Shown piece after piece: positions 47,901 to 61,000 of a DNA stretch of 64,000 bases. Position 1 is the stretch's first letter. Each line of letters opens with the position of its first letter. A program made the position numbers and the translations under genes. The notes below the pieces were generated by a model, which was given only the letters and a program-made list of their open reading frames with translations, made no database searches and was not told where the DNA came from. Location of the stretch: assembly GCA_963681505.1 (NCBI GenBank), contig OY811972.1, forward strand, positions 62,001 through 126,000, written 5' to 3'. This DNA comes from Eunapius fragilis (Eukaryota > Porifera > Demospongiae > Spongillida > Spongillidae).

Positions 47901-50900
47901 CATATTGCATGTCTCATCAACACCTCGATGCTAAGATAGTCAATATTTCCCTTAGAGATGTATGGGTGGTTTCACACAGGAATGTATGGGTGGGAACCTA
48001 CTTTTGAATCGCTTGGTTAACCCATACCGAAGCAGGTATGCTCGGGGTGGCATTTAAAACAGATAGAGGAATGGTTACTGCTATCTTCCAAATGTGCAGT
48101 GGTTTGCTCATATTGCATGTCTCATCAACACCTCGATGCTAAGATAGACAAAAATTTTCCCATAGAAATGTATGGGTGGGAACCTACTTTTGAATCGCTT
48201 GGTAAACCCATACCAAAGCAGGTATGCTCGGGGTTGCATTAAAAGGCGATAGAGGAGTGGTTACTGCTATCTTCCATGTGTGCAGTGGTTTGCTCATATT
48301 GCATGTCTCATCAACACCTCGATGCTAAGATAGTCAATATTTCCCATAGAGATGTATGGGTGGTTTCCCATAGGAATGTATGGGTGGGAACCTACTTTTG
48401 AATCGCTTGGTTAACCCATACCGAAGCTGGTATGCTCGGGGTGGCATTTGAAACAAATAGAGGAATGGTTACTGCTATCTTCCAAGTGTGCAGTAGTTTG
48501 CTCATATTGCATGTCTCATCAACACCTCGATGCTAAGATAGTCAAAAATTTCCCTTAGAAATGTATGGGTGGGAACCTACTTTTGAATCGCTTGGTAAAC
48601 CCATACCAAAGCTGGTATGCTAGGGGTGGCATTTAAAACAGATAGAGGAGTGGTTACTGCTATCTTTTATGTGTGCAGTGGTTTACTCATATTGCATGTC
48701 TCATCAACACCTCGATGCTAAGATAGTCAAAAATTTCCCATAGAAATGTATGGGTGGGAACCTACTTTTGAATCGCTTGGTAAACCCATACCAAAGCACG
48801 TATGCTCGGGGTGGTATTAAAAACAGATAGAGGAGTGGTTACTGCTATCTTCCAAGTGTGCAGTAGTTTGCTCATATTGCATGTCTCATCAACACCTCGA
48901 TGCTAAGATAGTCAAAAATTTCCCATAGAAATGTATGCGTGGGAACCTACTTTTGAATCGCTTGGTAAACCCATACCAAAGCTGGTATGCTAGGGGTGGC
49001 ATTTAAAACAGATAGAGGAGTGGTTACTGCTATCTTTTATGTGTGCAGTGGTTTACTCATATTGCATGTCTCATCAACACCTCGATGCTAAGATAGTCAA
49101 AAATTTCCCATAGAAATGTATGGGTGGGAACCTACTTTTGAATCGCTTGGTAAACCCATACCAAAGCAGGTATGCTCGGGGTGGCATTATAAGGAGATAG
49201 AGGAGTGGTTACCGCTATCTTCCATGTGTGCAGTGGTTTGCTCATATTGCATGTCTCATCAACACCTCGATGCTAAGATAGTCAATATTTCCCTTAGAGA
49301 TGTATGGGTGGTTTCCCATAGGAATGTATGGGTGGGAACCTACTTTTGAATCGCTTGATTAACCCATACCGAAGCAGGTATGCTCGGGGTGGCATTTAAA
49401 ACAGATAGAGGAGTGGTTACTGCTATCTTCCATGTGTGCAGTGGTTTGCTCATATTGCATGTCTCATCAACACCTCGATGCTAAGATAGTCAATATTTCC
49501 CTTAGAGATGTATGGGTGGTTTCCCATAGGAATGTATGGGTGGGAACCTACTTTTGAATCGCTTGGTTAACCCATACCGAAGCAGGTATGCTCGGGGTGG
49601 CATTTAAAACAGATAGAGGAATGGTTACTGCTATCTTCCAAGTGTGCAGTGGTCTGCTCATATTGCATGTCTCATCAACACCTCGATGCTAAGATAGTCA
49701 AAAATTTCCCATAGACATGTATGGGTGGGAACCTACTTTTGAATCGCTTGGTAAACCCATACCAAAGCTGGTATGCTAGGGGTGGCATTTAAAACAGATA
49801 GAGGAGTGGTTACTGCTATCTTTTATGTGTGCAGTGGTTTACTCATATTGCATGTCTCATCAACACCTCGATGCTAAGATAGTCAAAAATTTCCCATAGA
49901 AATGTATGGGTGGGAACCTACTTTTGAATCGCTTGGTAAACCCATACCAAAGCACGTATGCTCGGGGTGGTATTTAAAACAGATAGAGGAGTGGTTACTG
50001 CTATCTTTCATGTGTGCAGTGGTTTGCTCACATTGCATGTGTCATCAACACCTCGATGCTAAGATAGTCAATATTTCCCATAGAGATGTATGGGTGGTTT
50101 CCCATAGGAATGTATCGGTGGGAACCTACTTTTGAATCGCTTGGTTAACCCATACCGAAGCAGGTATGCTCGGGGTGGCATTTAAAACAGATACAGGAGT
50201 GGTTACTGCTATCTTCCAAGAGTGCAGTGGTTTGCTCATTTTGCATGTCTAATCAACACCTCGATGCTAAGGTAGTCAATACTACCCATAGAGATGTATG
50301 GGTGGTTTCTTATAGGAATGTATGGGTGGGAACCTACTTTTGAATCGCTTGGTTAACCCATACCGAAGCAGGTATGCTCGGGGTGGCAATTATAACAGTT
50401 GGAGGAGTGGTTTCTGCTATCTTCCAAGAGTTCAGTGGTTTGCTCATATTGCAAGTCTCATCAACACCTCGATGCTAAGATAGTCAAAAATTTCCCATAG
50501 AAATGTATGGGTGGGAACCTACTTTTGAATCGCCTGGTAAACCCATACCAAAGCAGAAGTGCTCGGGGTGGCATTTAAAGGAGATAGAGGAGTGGTTACT
50601 GCTATCTTCCATGTGTGCAGTGGTTTACTCATATTGCATGTCTCATCAACACCTCGATGCTAAGATAGTCAATATTTCCCTTAGAGATGTATGGGTGGTT
50701 TCACACAGGAATGTATGGGTGGGAACCTACTTTTGAATCGCTTGGTTAACCCATACCGAAGCAGGTATGCTCGGGGTGGCATTTAAAACAGATAGAGGAA
50801 TGGTTACTGCTATCTTCCAAATGTGCAGTGGTTTGCTCATATTGCATGTCTCATCAACACCTCGATGCTAAGATAGACAAAAATTTTCCCATAGAAATGT

Positions 50901-52643
50901 ATGGGTGGGAACCTACTTTTGAATCGCTTGGTAAACCCATACCAAAGCAGGTATGCTCGGGGTTGCATTAAAAGGCGATAGAGGAGTGGTTACTGCTATC
51001 TTCCATGTGTGCAGTGGTTTGCTCATATTGCATGTCTCATCAACACCTCGATGCTAAGATAGTCAATATTTCCCATAGAGATGTATGGGTGGTTTCCCAT
51101 AGGAATGTATGGGTGGGAACCTACTTTTGAATCGCTTGGTTAACCCATACCGAAGCTGGTATGCTCGGGGTGGCATTTGAAACAAATAGAGGAATGGTTA
51201 CTGCTATCTTCCAAGTGTGCAGTAGTTTGCTCATATTGCATGTCTCATCAACACCTCGATGCTAAGATAGTCAAAAATTTCCCTTAGAAATGTATGGGTG
51301 GGAACCTACTTTTGAATCGCTTGGTAAACCCATACCAAAGCTGGTATGCTAGGGGTGGCATTTAAAACAGATAGAGGAGTGGTTACTGCTATCTTTTATG
51401 TGTGCAGTGGTTTACTCATATTGCATGTCTCATCAACACCTCGATGCTAATATAGTCAAAAATTTCCCATAGAAATGTATGGGTGGGAACCTACTTTTGA
51501 ATCGCTTGGTAAACCCATACCAAAGCACGTATGCTCGGGGTGGTATTAAAAACAGATAGAGGAGTGGTTACTGCTATCTTCCAAGTGTGCAGTAGTTTGC
51601 TCATATTGCATGTCTCATCAACACCTCGATGCTAAGATAGTCAAAAATTTCCCATAGAAATGTATGCGTGGGAACCTACTTTTGAATCGCTTGGTAAACC
51701 CATACCAAAGCTGGTATGCTAGGGGTGGCATTTAAAACAGATAGAGGAGTGGTTACTGCTATCTTTTATGTGTGCAGTGGTTTACTCATATTGCATGTCT
51801 CATCAACACCTCGATGCTAAGATAGTCAAAAATTTCCCATAGAAATGTATGGGTGGGAACCTACTTTTGAATCGCTTGGTAAACCCATACCAAAGCAGGT
51901 ATGCTCGGGGTGGCATTATAAGGAGATAGAGGAGTGGTTACCGCTATCTTCCATGTGTGCAGTGGTTTGCTCATATTGCATGTCTCATCAACACCTCGAT
52001 GCTAAGATAGTCAATATTTCCCTTAGAGATGTATGGGTGGTTTCCCATAGGAATGTATGGGTGGGAACCTACTTTTGAATCGCTTGATTAACCCATACCG
52101 AAGCAGGTATGCTCGGGGTGGCATTTAAAACAGATAGAGGAGTGGTTACTGCTATCTTCCATGTGTGCAGTGGTTTGCTCATATTGCATGTCTCATCAAC
52201 ACCTCGATGCTAAGATAGTCAAAAATTTCCCATAGAAATGTATGGGTGGGAACCTACTTTTGAATCGCTTGGTAAACCCATACCAAAGCAGGTATGCTCG
52301 GGGTGGCATTAAAAGGAGATAGAGGAGTGGTTACTGCTATCTTTTATGTGTGCAGTGGTTTACTCATATTGCATGTCTGATCAACACCTCGATGCTAAGA
52401 TAGTCAAAAATTTCCCATAGAAATGTATGGGTGGGAACCTACTTTTGAATCGCTTGGTAAACCCATACCAAAGCAGGTATGCTCGGGGTGGCATTAAAAG
52501 GAGATAGAGGAGTGGTTACCGCTATCTTCCATGTGTGCAGTGGTTTGCTCATATTGCATGTCTCATCAACACCTCGATGCTAAGATAGTCAATATTTCCC
52601 TTAGAGATGTATGGGTGGTTTCCCATAGGAATGTATGGGTGGG
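44941..52643 (+). repeat. 8533-bp-offset segmental duplication, copy 2
   Basis: This is the downstream partner of 36408-44110. It contains the same 10-mer (45232-47172) and the same 2729-bp tandem pair (46674-49402 and 49403-52131). A private change is GATGTATTGGTGG near 45996. The right limit is where CGCATGGTTAACACATACC starts, near 52658. Confidence 0.9.
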
Positions 52644-55600
52644 AACCTACTTTTGAATCGCATGGTTAACACATACCGAAGCAGGTATGCTCGGGGTTGC
52701 ATTTAAAACAGATAGAGGAGTGGTTACTGCTATCTTCCATGTGTGCAGTGGTTTGCTCATATTGCATGTCTCATCAACACCTCGATGCTAAGATAGTCAA
52801 AAATTTCCCATAGAAATGTATGGGTGGGAACCTACTTTTGAATCGCTTGGTAAACCCATACCAAAGCAGGTATGCTCGGGGTGGCATTAAAAGGAGATAG
52901 AGGAGTGGTTACTGCTATCTTCCATGTGTGCAGTGGTTTGCTCATATTGCATGTCTCATCAACACCTCGATGCTAAGAGAGTCAATATTTCCCTTAGAGA
53001 TGTTGGGTGGTTTCCCATAGGAATGTATGGGTGGGAACCTACTTTTAAATCGCTTGGTTAACCCATACCGAAGCAGGTATGCTCGGGGTGGCATTTAAAA
53101 CAGATAGAGGAATGGTTACTGCTATCTTCCAAGTGTGCAGTGGTTTGCTCATATTGCATGTCTCATCAACACCTCGATGCAAAGATAGTCAAAAATTTCC
53201 CATAGAAATGTATGGGTGGGAACCTACTTTTGAATCGCTTGGTAAACCCATTCCAAAGCAGGTATGCTCGGGGTGGCATTAAAAGGAGATAGAGGAGTGG
53301 TTACTGCTATCTTCCATGTGTGCAGTGGTTTGCTCATATTGCATGTCTCATCAACACCTCGATGCTAAGATAGTCAATATTTCCCTTAGAGATGTATGGG
53401 TGGTTTCCCATAGGAATGTATGGGTGGGAACCTACTTTTGAATCGCTTGGTTAACCCATACCGAAGCAGGTATGCTCGGGGTGGCATTTAAAACAGATAG
53501 AGGAATGGTTACTGCTATCTTCCAAGTGTGCAGTGGTCTGCTCATATTGCATGTCTCATCAACACCTCGATGCTAAGATAGTCAAACATTTCCCATAGAC
53601 ATGTATGGGTGGGAACCTACTTTTGAATCGCTTGGTAAACCCATACCAAAGCTGGTATGCTAGGGGTGGCATTTAAAACAGATAGAGGAGTGGTTACTGC
53701 TATCTTTTATGTGTGCAGTGGTTTACTCATATTGCATGTCTCATCAACACCTCGATGCTAAGATAGTCAAAAATTTCCCATAGAAATGTATGGGTGGGAA
53801 CCTACTTTTGAATCGCTTGGTAAACCCATACCAAAGCAGGTATGCTCGGGGTGGCATTAAAAGGAGATAGAGGAGTGGTTACCGCTATCTTCCATGTGTG
53901 CAGTGGTTTGCTCATATTGCATGTCTCATCAACACCTCGATGCTAAGATAGTCAATATTTCCCTTAGAGATGTATGGGTGGTTTCCCATAGGAATGTATG
54001 GGTGGGAACCTACTTTTGAATCGCTTGGTTAACCCATACCGAAGCAGGTATGCTCGGGGTGGCATTTAAAACAGATAGAGGAGTGGTTACTGCTATCTTC
54101 CATGTGTGCAGTGGTTTGCTCATATTGCATGTCTCATCAACACCTCGATGCTAAGTTAGTCAAAAATTTCCCATAGAAATGTATGGGTGGGAACCTACTT
54201 TTGAATCGCTTGGTAAACCCATACCAAAGCAGGTATGCTCGGGGTGGCATTAAAAGGAGATAGAGGAGTGGTTACTGCTATCTTTTATGTGTGCAGTGGT
54301 TTACTCATATTGCATGTCTCATCAACACCTCGATGCTAAGATAGTCAAAAATTTCCCATAGAAATGTATGGGTGGGAACCTACTTTTGAATCGCTTGGTA
54401 AACCCATACCAAAGCAGGTATGCTCGGGGTGGCATTAAAAGGAGATAGAGGAGTGGTTACCGCTATCTTCCATGTGTGCAGTGGTTTGCTCATATTGCAT
54501 GTCTCATCAACACCTCGATGCTAAGATAGTCAATATTTCCCTTAGAGATGTATGGGTGGTTTCCCATAGGAATGTATGGGTGGGAACCTACTTTTGAATC
54601 GCTTGGTTAACCCATACCGAAGCAGGTATGCTCGGGGTGGCATTTAAAACAGATAGAGGAGTGGTTACTGCTATCTTCCATGTGTGCAGTGGTTTGCTCA
54701 TATTGCATGTCTCATCAACACCTCGATGCTAAGATAGTCAAAAATTTCCCATAGAAATGTATGGGTGGGAACCTACTTTTGAATCGCTTGGTAAACCCAT
54801 ACCAAAGCAGGTATGCTCAGGGTGGCATTAAAAGGAGATAGAGGAGTGGTTACTGCTATCTTCCATGTGTGCAGTGGTTTGCTCATATTGCATGTCTCAT
54901 CAACACCTCGATGCTAAGAGAGTCAATATTTCCCTTAGAGATGTTGGGTGGTTTCCCATAGGAATGTATGGGTGGGAACCTACTTTTAAATCGCTTGGTT
55001 AACCCATACCGAAGCAGGTATGCTCGGGGTGGCATTTAAAACAGATAGAGGAATGGTTACTGCTATCTTCCAAGTGTGCAGTGGTTTGCTCATATTGCAT
55101 GTCTCATCAACACCTCGATGCTAAGATAGTCAAAAATTTCCCATAGGAATGTATGGGTGGGAACCTACTTTTGAATCGCTTGGTAAACCCATTCCAAAGC
55201 AGGTATGCTCGGGGTGGCATTAAAAGGAGATAGAGGAGTGGTTACTGCTATCTTCCATGTGTGCAGTGGTTTGCTCATATTGCATGTCTCATCAACACCT
55301 CGATGCTAAGATAGTCAATATTTCCCTTAGAGATGTATGGGTGGTTTCCCATAGGAATGTATGGGTGGGAACCTACTTTTGAATCGCTTGGTTAACCCAT
55401 ACCGAAGCAGGTATGCTCGGGGTGGCATTTAAAACAGATAGAGGAATGGTTACTGCTATCTTCCAAGTGTGCAGTGGTTTGCTCATATTGCATGTCTCAT
55501 CAACACCTCGATGCTTAGATAGTCAAAAATTTCCCATAGACATGTATGGGTGGGAACCTACTTTTGAATCGCTTGGTAAACCCATTCCAAAGCTGGTATG

Positions 55601-58050
55601 CTAGGGGTGGCATTTAAAACAGATAGAGGAGTGGTTACTGCTATCTTCCATGTGTGCAGTGGGTTACTCATATTGCATGTCACATCAACACCTCGATGCT
55701 AAGATAGTCAAAAATTTCCCATAGAAATGTATGGGTGGGAACCTACTTTTGAATCGCTTGGTAAACCCATACCAAAGCACGTATGCTCGGGGTGGCATTT
55801 AAAACAGATAGAGGAGTGGTTACTGCTATCTTCCATGTGTGCAGTGGTTTGCTCATATTGCATGTCTCATCAACACCTCGATGCTAAGATAGTCAATATT
55901 TCCCTTAGAGTTGTATGGGTGGTTTCCCACAGGAATGTATGGGTGGGAACCTACTTTTGAATCGCTTGGTTAACCCATACCGAAGCAGCTATGCTCGGGG
56001 TGGCATTTAAAACAGATAGAGGAATGGTTACTGCTATCTTCCCAGTGTGCAGTAGATTGCTCATATTGCATGTCTCATCAACACCTCGATGCTAAGATAG
56101 ACAAAAATTTTCCCATAGAAATGTATGGGTGGGAACCTACTTTTGAATCGCTTGGTAAACCCATACCAAAGCAGAAATGCTCGGGGTGGCATTAAAAGGA
56201 GATAGAGGAGTGGTTACTGCTATCTTCCATGTGTGCAGTTGTTTGCTCATATTGCATGTCTCATCAACACCTCGATGCTAAGATAGTTAATATTTCCCTT
56301 AGAGATGTATGGGTGGTTTCCCATAGGAATGTATGGGTGGGAACCTACTTTTGAATCGCTTGGTTAACCCATACCGAAGCAGGTATGCTCGGGGTGGCAT
56401 TTAAAATAAATAGAGGAGTGGTTACTGCTATCTTCCATGTGTGCAGTGGTTTGCTCATATTGCATGTCTCATCAACACCTCGATGCTAAGATAGTCAATA
56501 TTTCCCATAGAGATGTATGGGTGGTTTCCCATAGGAATGTATCGGTGGGAACCTACTTTTGAATCGCTTGGTTAACCCATACCGAACCACGTATGCTCGG
56601 GGTGGCATTTAAAACAGATAGAAGAGTGGTTACTGCTATCTTCCATGTGTGCAGTGGTTTGTTCATATTGCATGTCTCATCAACACCTCGATGCTAAGAT
56701 AGTAAAAAATTTTCCCATAGAAATGTATGGGTGGAAGATAGTCAATATTTCCCATAGAGATGTATGGGTGGTTTCCCATAGGAATGTATGGGTGGGAACC
56801 TACTTTTGAATCGCTTGGTTAACCCATACCGTAGCTGGTATGCTCGGGGTGGCATTTAAAACAGATAGAGGAGTGGTTACTGCTATCTTCCATGTGTGCA
56901 TTGGTTTGCTCATATTGCATGTCTCATCAACACCTCGATGCTAAGATAGTCAAAAATTTCCCATAGAAATGTATGGGTGGGAACCTACTTTTGAATCGCT
57001 TGGTAAACCCATACCAAAGCAGAAATGCTCGGGGTGGCATTAAAAGGAGATAGAGGAGTGGTTACTGCTATCTTACATGTGTGCAGTGGTTTACTCATAT
57101 TGCATGTCTCATCAACACCTCGATGCTAAGATAGTCAATATTTCCCTTAGAGATGTATGGGTGGTTTCACACAAGAATGTATGGGTGGGAACCTACTTTT
57201 GAATCGCTTGGTTAACCCATACCGAAGCAGGTATGCTCGGGGTGGCATTTAAAACAGATAGAGGAATGGTTACTGCTATCTTCCAAATGTGCAGTGGTTT
57301 GCTCATATTGCATGTCTCATCAACACCTCGATGCTAAGATAGACAAAAATTTTCCCATAGAAATGTATGGGTGGGAACCTACTTTTGAATCGCTTGGTAA
57401 ACCCATACCAAAGCAGGTATGCTCGGGGTTGCATTAAAAGGCGATAGAGGAGTGGTTACTGCTATCTTCCATGTGTGCAGTGGTTTGCTCATATTGCATG
57501 TCTCATCAACACCTCGATGCTAAGATAGTCAATATTTCCCATAGAGATGTATGGGTGGTTTCCCATAGGAATGTATGGGTGGGAACCTACTTTTGAATCG
57601 CTTGGTTAACCCATACCGAAGCTGGTATGCTCGGGGTGGCATTTGAAACAAATAGAGGAATGGTTACTGCTATCTTCCAAGTGTGCAGTAGTTTGCTCAT
57701 ATTGCATGTCTCATCAACACCTCGATGCTAAGATAGTCAAAAATTTCCCTTAGAAATGTATGGGTGGGAACCTACTTTTGAATCGCTTGGTAAACCCATA
57801 CCAAAGCACGTATGCTCGGGGTGGTATTAAAAACAGATAGAGGAGTGGTTACTGCTATCTTCCAAGTGTGCAGTAGTTTGCTCATATTGCATGTCTCATC
57901 AACACCTCGATGCTAAGATAGTCAAAAATTTCCCATAGAAATGTATGGGTGGGAACCTACTTTTGAATCGCTTGGTAAACCCATACCAAAGCTGGTATGC
58001 TAGGGGTGGCATTTAAAACAGATAGAGGAGTGGTTACTGCTATCTTTTAT
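52533..58050 (+). repeat. 5518-bp tandem duplication, copy 1
   Basis: The period corresponds to 29 monomers including 13 long, minus a 147-bp internal deletion, plus 1 bp net. It holds 12-mer-derived sequence (to 55726), then the AGAGTTGTATGGG transition, then C-like monomers. Between 53601 and 53786 the A3 and A2 monomers of the 12-mer are absent. Marks repeated in copy 2 are CGCATGGTTAACACATACC, GTCAAACATTTCCC near 53582, AAGTTAGTC near 54154 and GATGCTTAGATAG near 55512. Confidence 0.9.
56723..56783 (+). repeat. Truncated monomer with a 147-bp internal deletion
   Basis: The monomer interval is 61 bp where 208 is expected. Sequence runs GTATGGGTGG directly into AAGATAGTC (joint 56734/56735), skipping the rest of the monomer. 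I see no shared bases at the joint, unlike the large duplications, so this looks like end joining or slippage and not in-register recombination. Confidence 0.88.
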
Positions 58051-61000
58051 GTGTGCAGTGGTTTGCTCATATTGCATGTCTCATCAACACCTCGATGCTA
58101 AGATAGTCAATATTTCCCTTAGAGATGTATGGGTGGTTTCCCATAGGAATGTATGGGTGGGAACCTACTTTTGAATCGCATGGTTAACACATACCGAAGC
58201 AGGTATGCTCGGGGTTGCATTTAAAACAGATAGAGGAGTGGTTACTGCTATCTTCCATGTGTGCAGTGGTTTGCTCATATTGCATGTCTCATCAACACCT
58301 CGATGCTAAGATAGTCAAAAATTTCCCATAGAAATGTATGGGTGGGAACCTACTTTTGAATCGCTTGGTAAACCCATACCAAAGCAGGTATGCTCGGGGT
58401 GGCATTAAAAGGAGATAGAGGAGTGGTTACTGCTATCTTCCATGTGTGCAGTGGTTTGCTCATATTGCATGTCTCATCAACACCTCGATGCTAAGAGAGT
58501 CAATATTTCCCTTAGAGATGTTGGGTGGTTTCCCATAGGAATGTATGGGTGGGAACCTACTTTTAAATCGCTTGGTTAACCCATACCGAAGCAGGTATGC
58601 TCGGGGTGGCATTTAAAACAGATAGAGGAATGGTTACTGCTATCTTCCAAGTGTGCAGTGGTTTGCTCATATTGCATGTCTCATCAACACCTCGATGCAA
58701 AGATAGTCAAAAATTTCCCATAGAAATGTATGGGTGGGAACCTACTTTTGAATCGCTTGGTAAACCCATTCCAAAGCAGGTATGCTCGGGGTGGCATTAA
58801 AAGGAGATAGAGGAGTGGTTACTGCTATCTTCCATGTGTGCAGTGGTTTGCTCATATTGCATGTCTCATCAACACCTCGATGCTAAGATAGTCAATATTT
58901 CCCTTAGAGATGTATGGGTGGTTTCCCATAGGAATGTATGGGTGGGAACCTACTTTTGAATCGCTTGGTTAACCCATACCGAAGCAGGTATGCTCGGGGT
59001 GGCATTTAAAACAGATAGAGGAATGGTTACTGCTATCTTCCAAGTGTGCAGTGGTCTGCTCATATTGCATGTCTCATCAACACCTCGATGCTAAGATAGT
59101 CAAACATTTCCCATAGACATGTATGGGTGGGAACCTACTTTTGAATCGCTTGGTAAACCCATACCAAAGCTGGTATGCTAGGGGTGGCATTTAAAACAGA
59201 TAGAGGAGTGGTTACTGCTATCTATTATGTGTGCAGTGGTTTACTCATATTGCATGTCTCATCAACACCTCGATGCTAAGATAGTCAAAAATTTCCCATA
59301 GAAATGTATGGGTGGGAACCTACTTTTGAATCGCTTGGTAAACCCATACCAAAGCAGGTATGCTCGGGGTGGCATTAAAAGGAGATAGAGGAGTGGTTAC
59401 CGCTATCTTCCATGTGTGCAGTGGTTTGCTCATATTGCATGTCTCATCAACACCTCGATGCTAAGATAGTCAATATTTCCCTTAGAGATGTATGGGTGGT
59501 TTCCCATAGGAATGTATGGGTGGGAACCTACTTTTGAATCGCTTGGTTAACCCATACCGAAGCAGGTATGCTCGGGGTGGCATTTAAAACAGATAGAGGA
59601 GTGGTTACTGCTATCTTCCATGTGTGCAGTGGTTTGCTCATATTGCATGTCTCATCAACACCTCGATGCTAAGTTAGTCAAAAATTTCCCATAGAAATGT
59701 ATGGGTGGGAACCTACTTTTGAATCGCTTGGTAAACCCATACCAAAGCAGGTATGCTCGGGGTGGCATTAAAAGGAGATAGAGGAGTGGTTACTGCTATC
59801 TTTTATGTGTGCAGTGGTTTACTCATATTGCATGTCTCATCAACACCTCGATGCTAAGATAGTCAAAAATTTCCCATAGAAATGTATGGGTGGGAACCTA
59901 CTTTTGAATCGCTTGGTAAACCCATACCAAAGCAGGTATGCTCGGGGTGGCATTAAAAGGAGATAGAGGAGTGGTTACCGCTATCTTCCATGTGTGCAGT
60001 GGTTTGCTCATATTGCATGTCTCATCAACACCTCGATGCTAAGATAGTCAATATTTCCCTTAGAGATGTATGGGTGGTTTCCCATAGGAATGTATGGGTG
60101 GGAACCTACTTTTGAATCGCTTGGTTAACCCATACCGAAGCAGGTATGCTCGGGGTGGCATTTAAAACAGATAGAGGAGTGGTTACTGCTATCTTCCATG
60201 TGTGCAGTGGTTTGCTCATATTGCATGTCTCATCAACACCTCGATGCTAAGATAGTCAAAAATTTCCCATAGAAATGTATGGGTGGGAACCTACTTTTGA
60301 ATCGCTTGGTAAACCCATACCAAAGCAGGTATGCTCAGGGTGGCATTAAAAGGAGATAGAGGAGTGGTTACTGCTATCTTCCATGTGTGCAGTGGTTTGC
60401 TCATATTGCATGTCTCATCAACACCTCGATGCTAAGAGAGTCAATATTTCCCTTAGAGATGTTGGGTGGTTTCCCATAGGAATGTATGGGTGGGAACCTA
60501 CTTTTAAATCGCTTGGTTAACCCATACCGAAGCAGGTATGCTCGGGGTGGCATTTAAAACAGATAGAGGAATGGTTACTGCTATCTTCCAAGTGTGCAGT
60601 GGTTTGCTCATATTGCATGTCTCATCAACACCTCGATGCTAAGATAGTCAAAAATTTCCCATAGAAATGTATGGGTGGGAACCTACTTTTGAATCGCTTG
60701 GTAAACCCATTCCAAAGCAGGTATGCTCGGGGTGGCATTAAAAGGAGATAGAGGAGTGGTTACTGCTATCTTCCATGTGTGCAGTGGTTTGCTCATATTG
60801 CATGTCTCATCAACACCTCGATGCTAAGATAGTCAATATTTCCCTTAGAGATGTATGGGTGGTTTCCCATAGGAATGTATGGGTGGGAACCTACTTTTGA
60901 ATCGCTTGGTTAACCCATACCGAAGCAGGTATGCTCGGGGTGGCATTTAAAACAGATAGAGGAATGGTTACTGCTATCTTCCAAGTGTGCAGTGGTTTGC

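Noticed and set aside
53079-53282. Second-frame open readings of 63-67 codons starting ATGCTCGGGGTGGC
   Set aside because: They appear only where B' or A variants happen to lack a stop, overlap the other frame and are copied with the duplication. They are products of the repeat.
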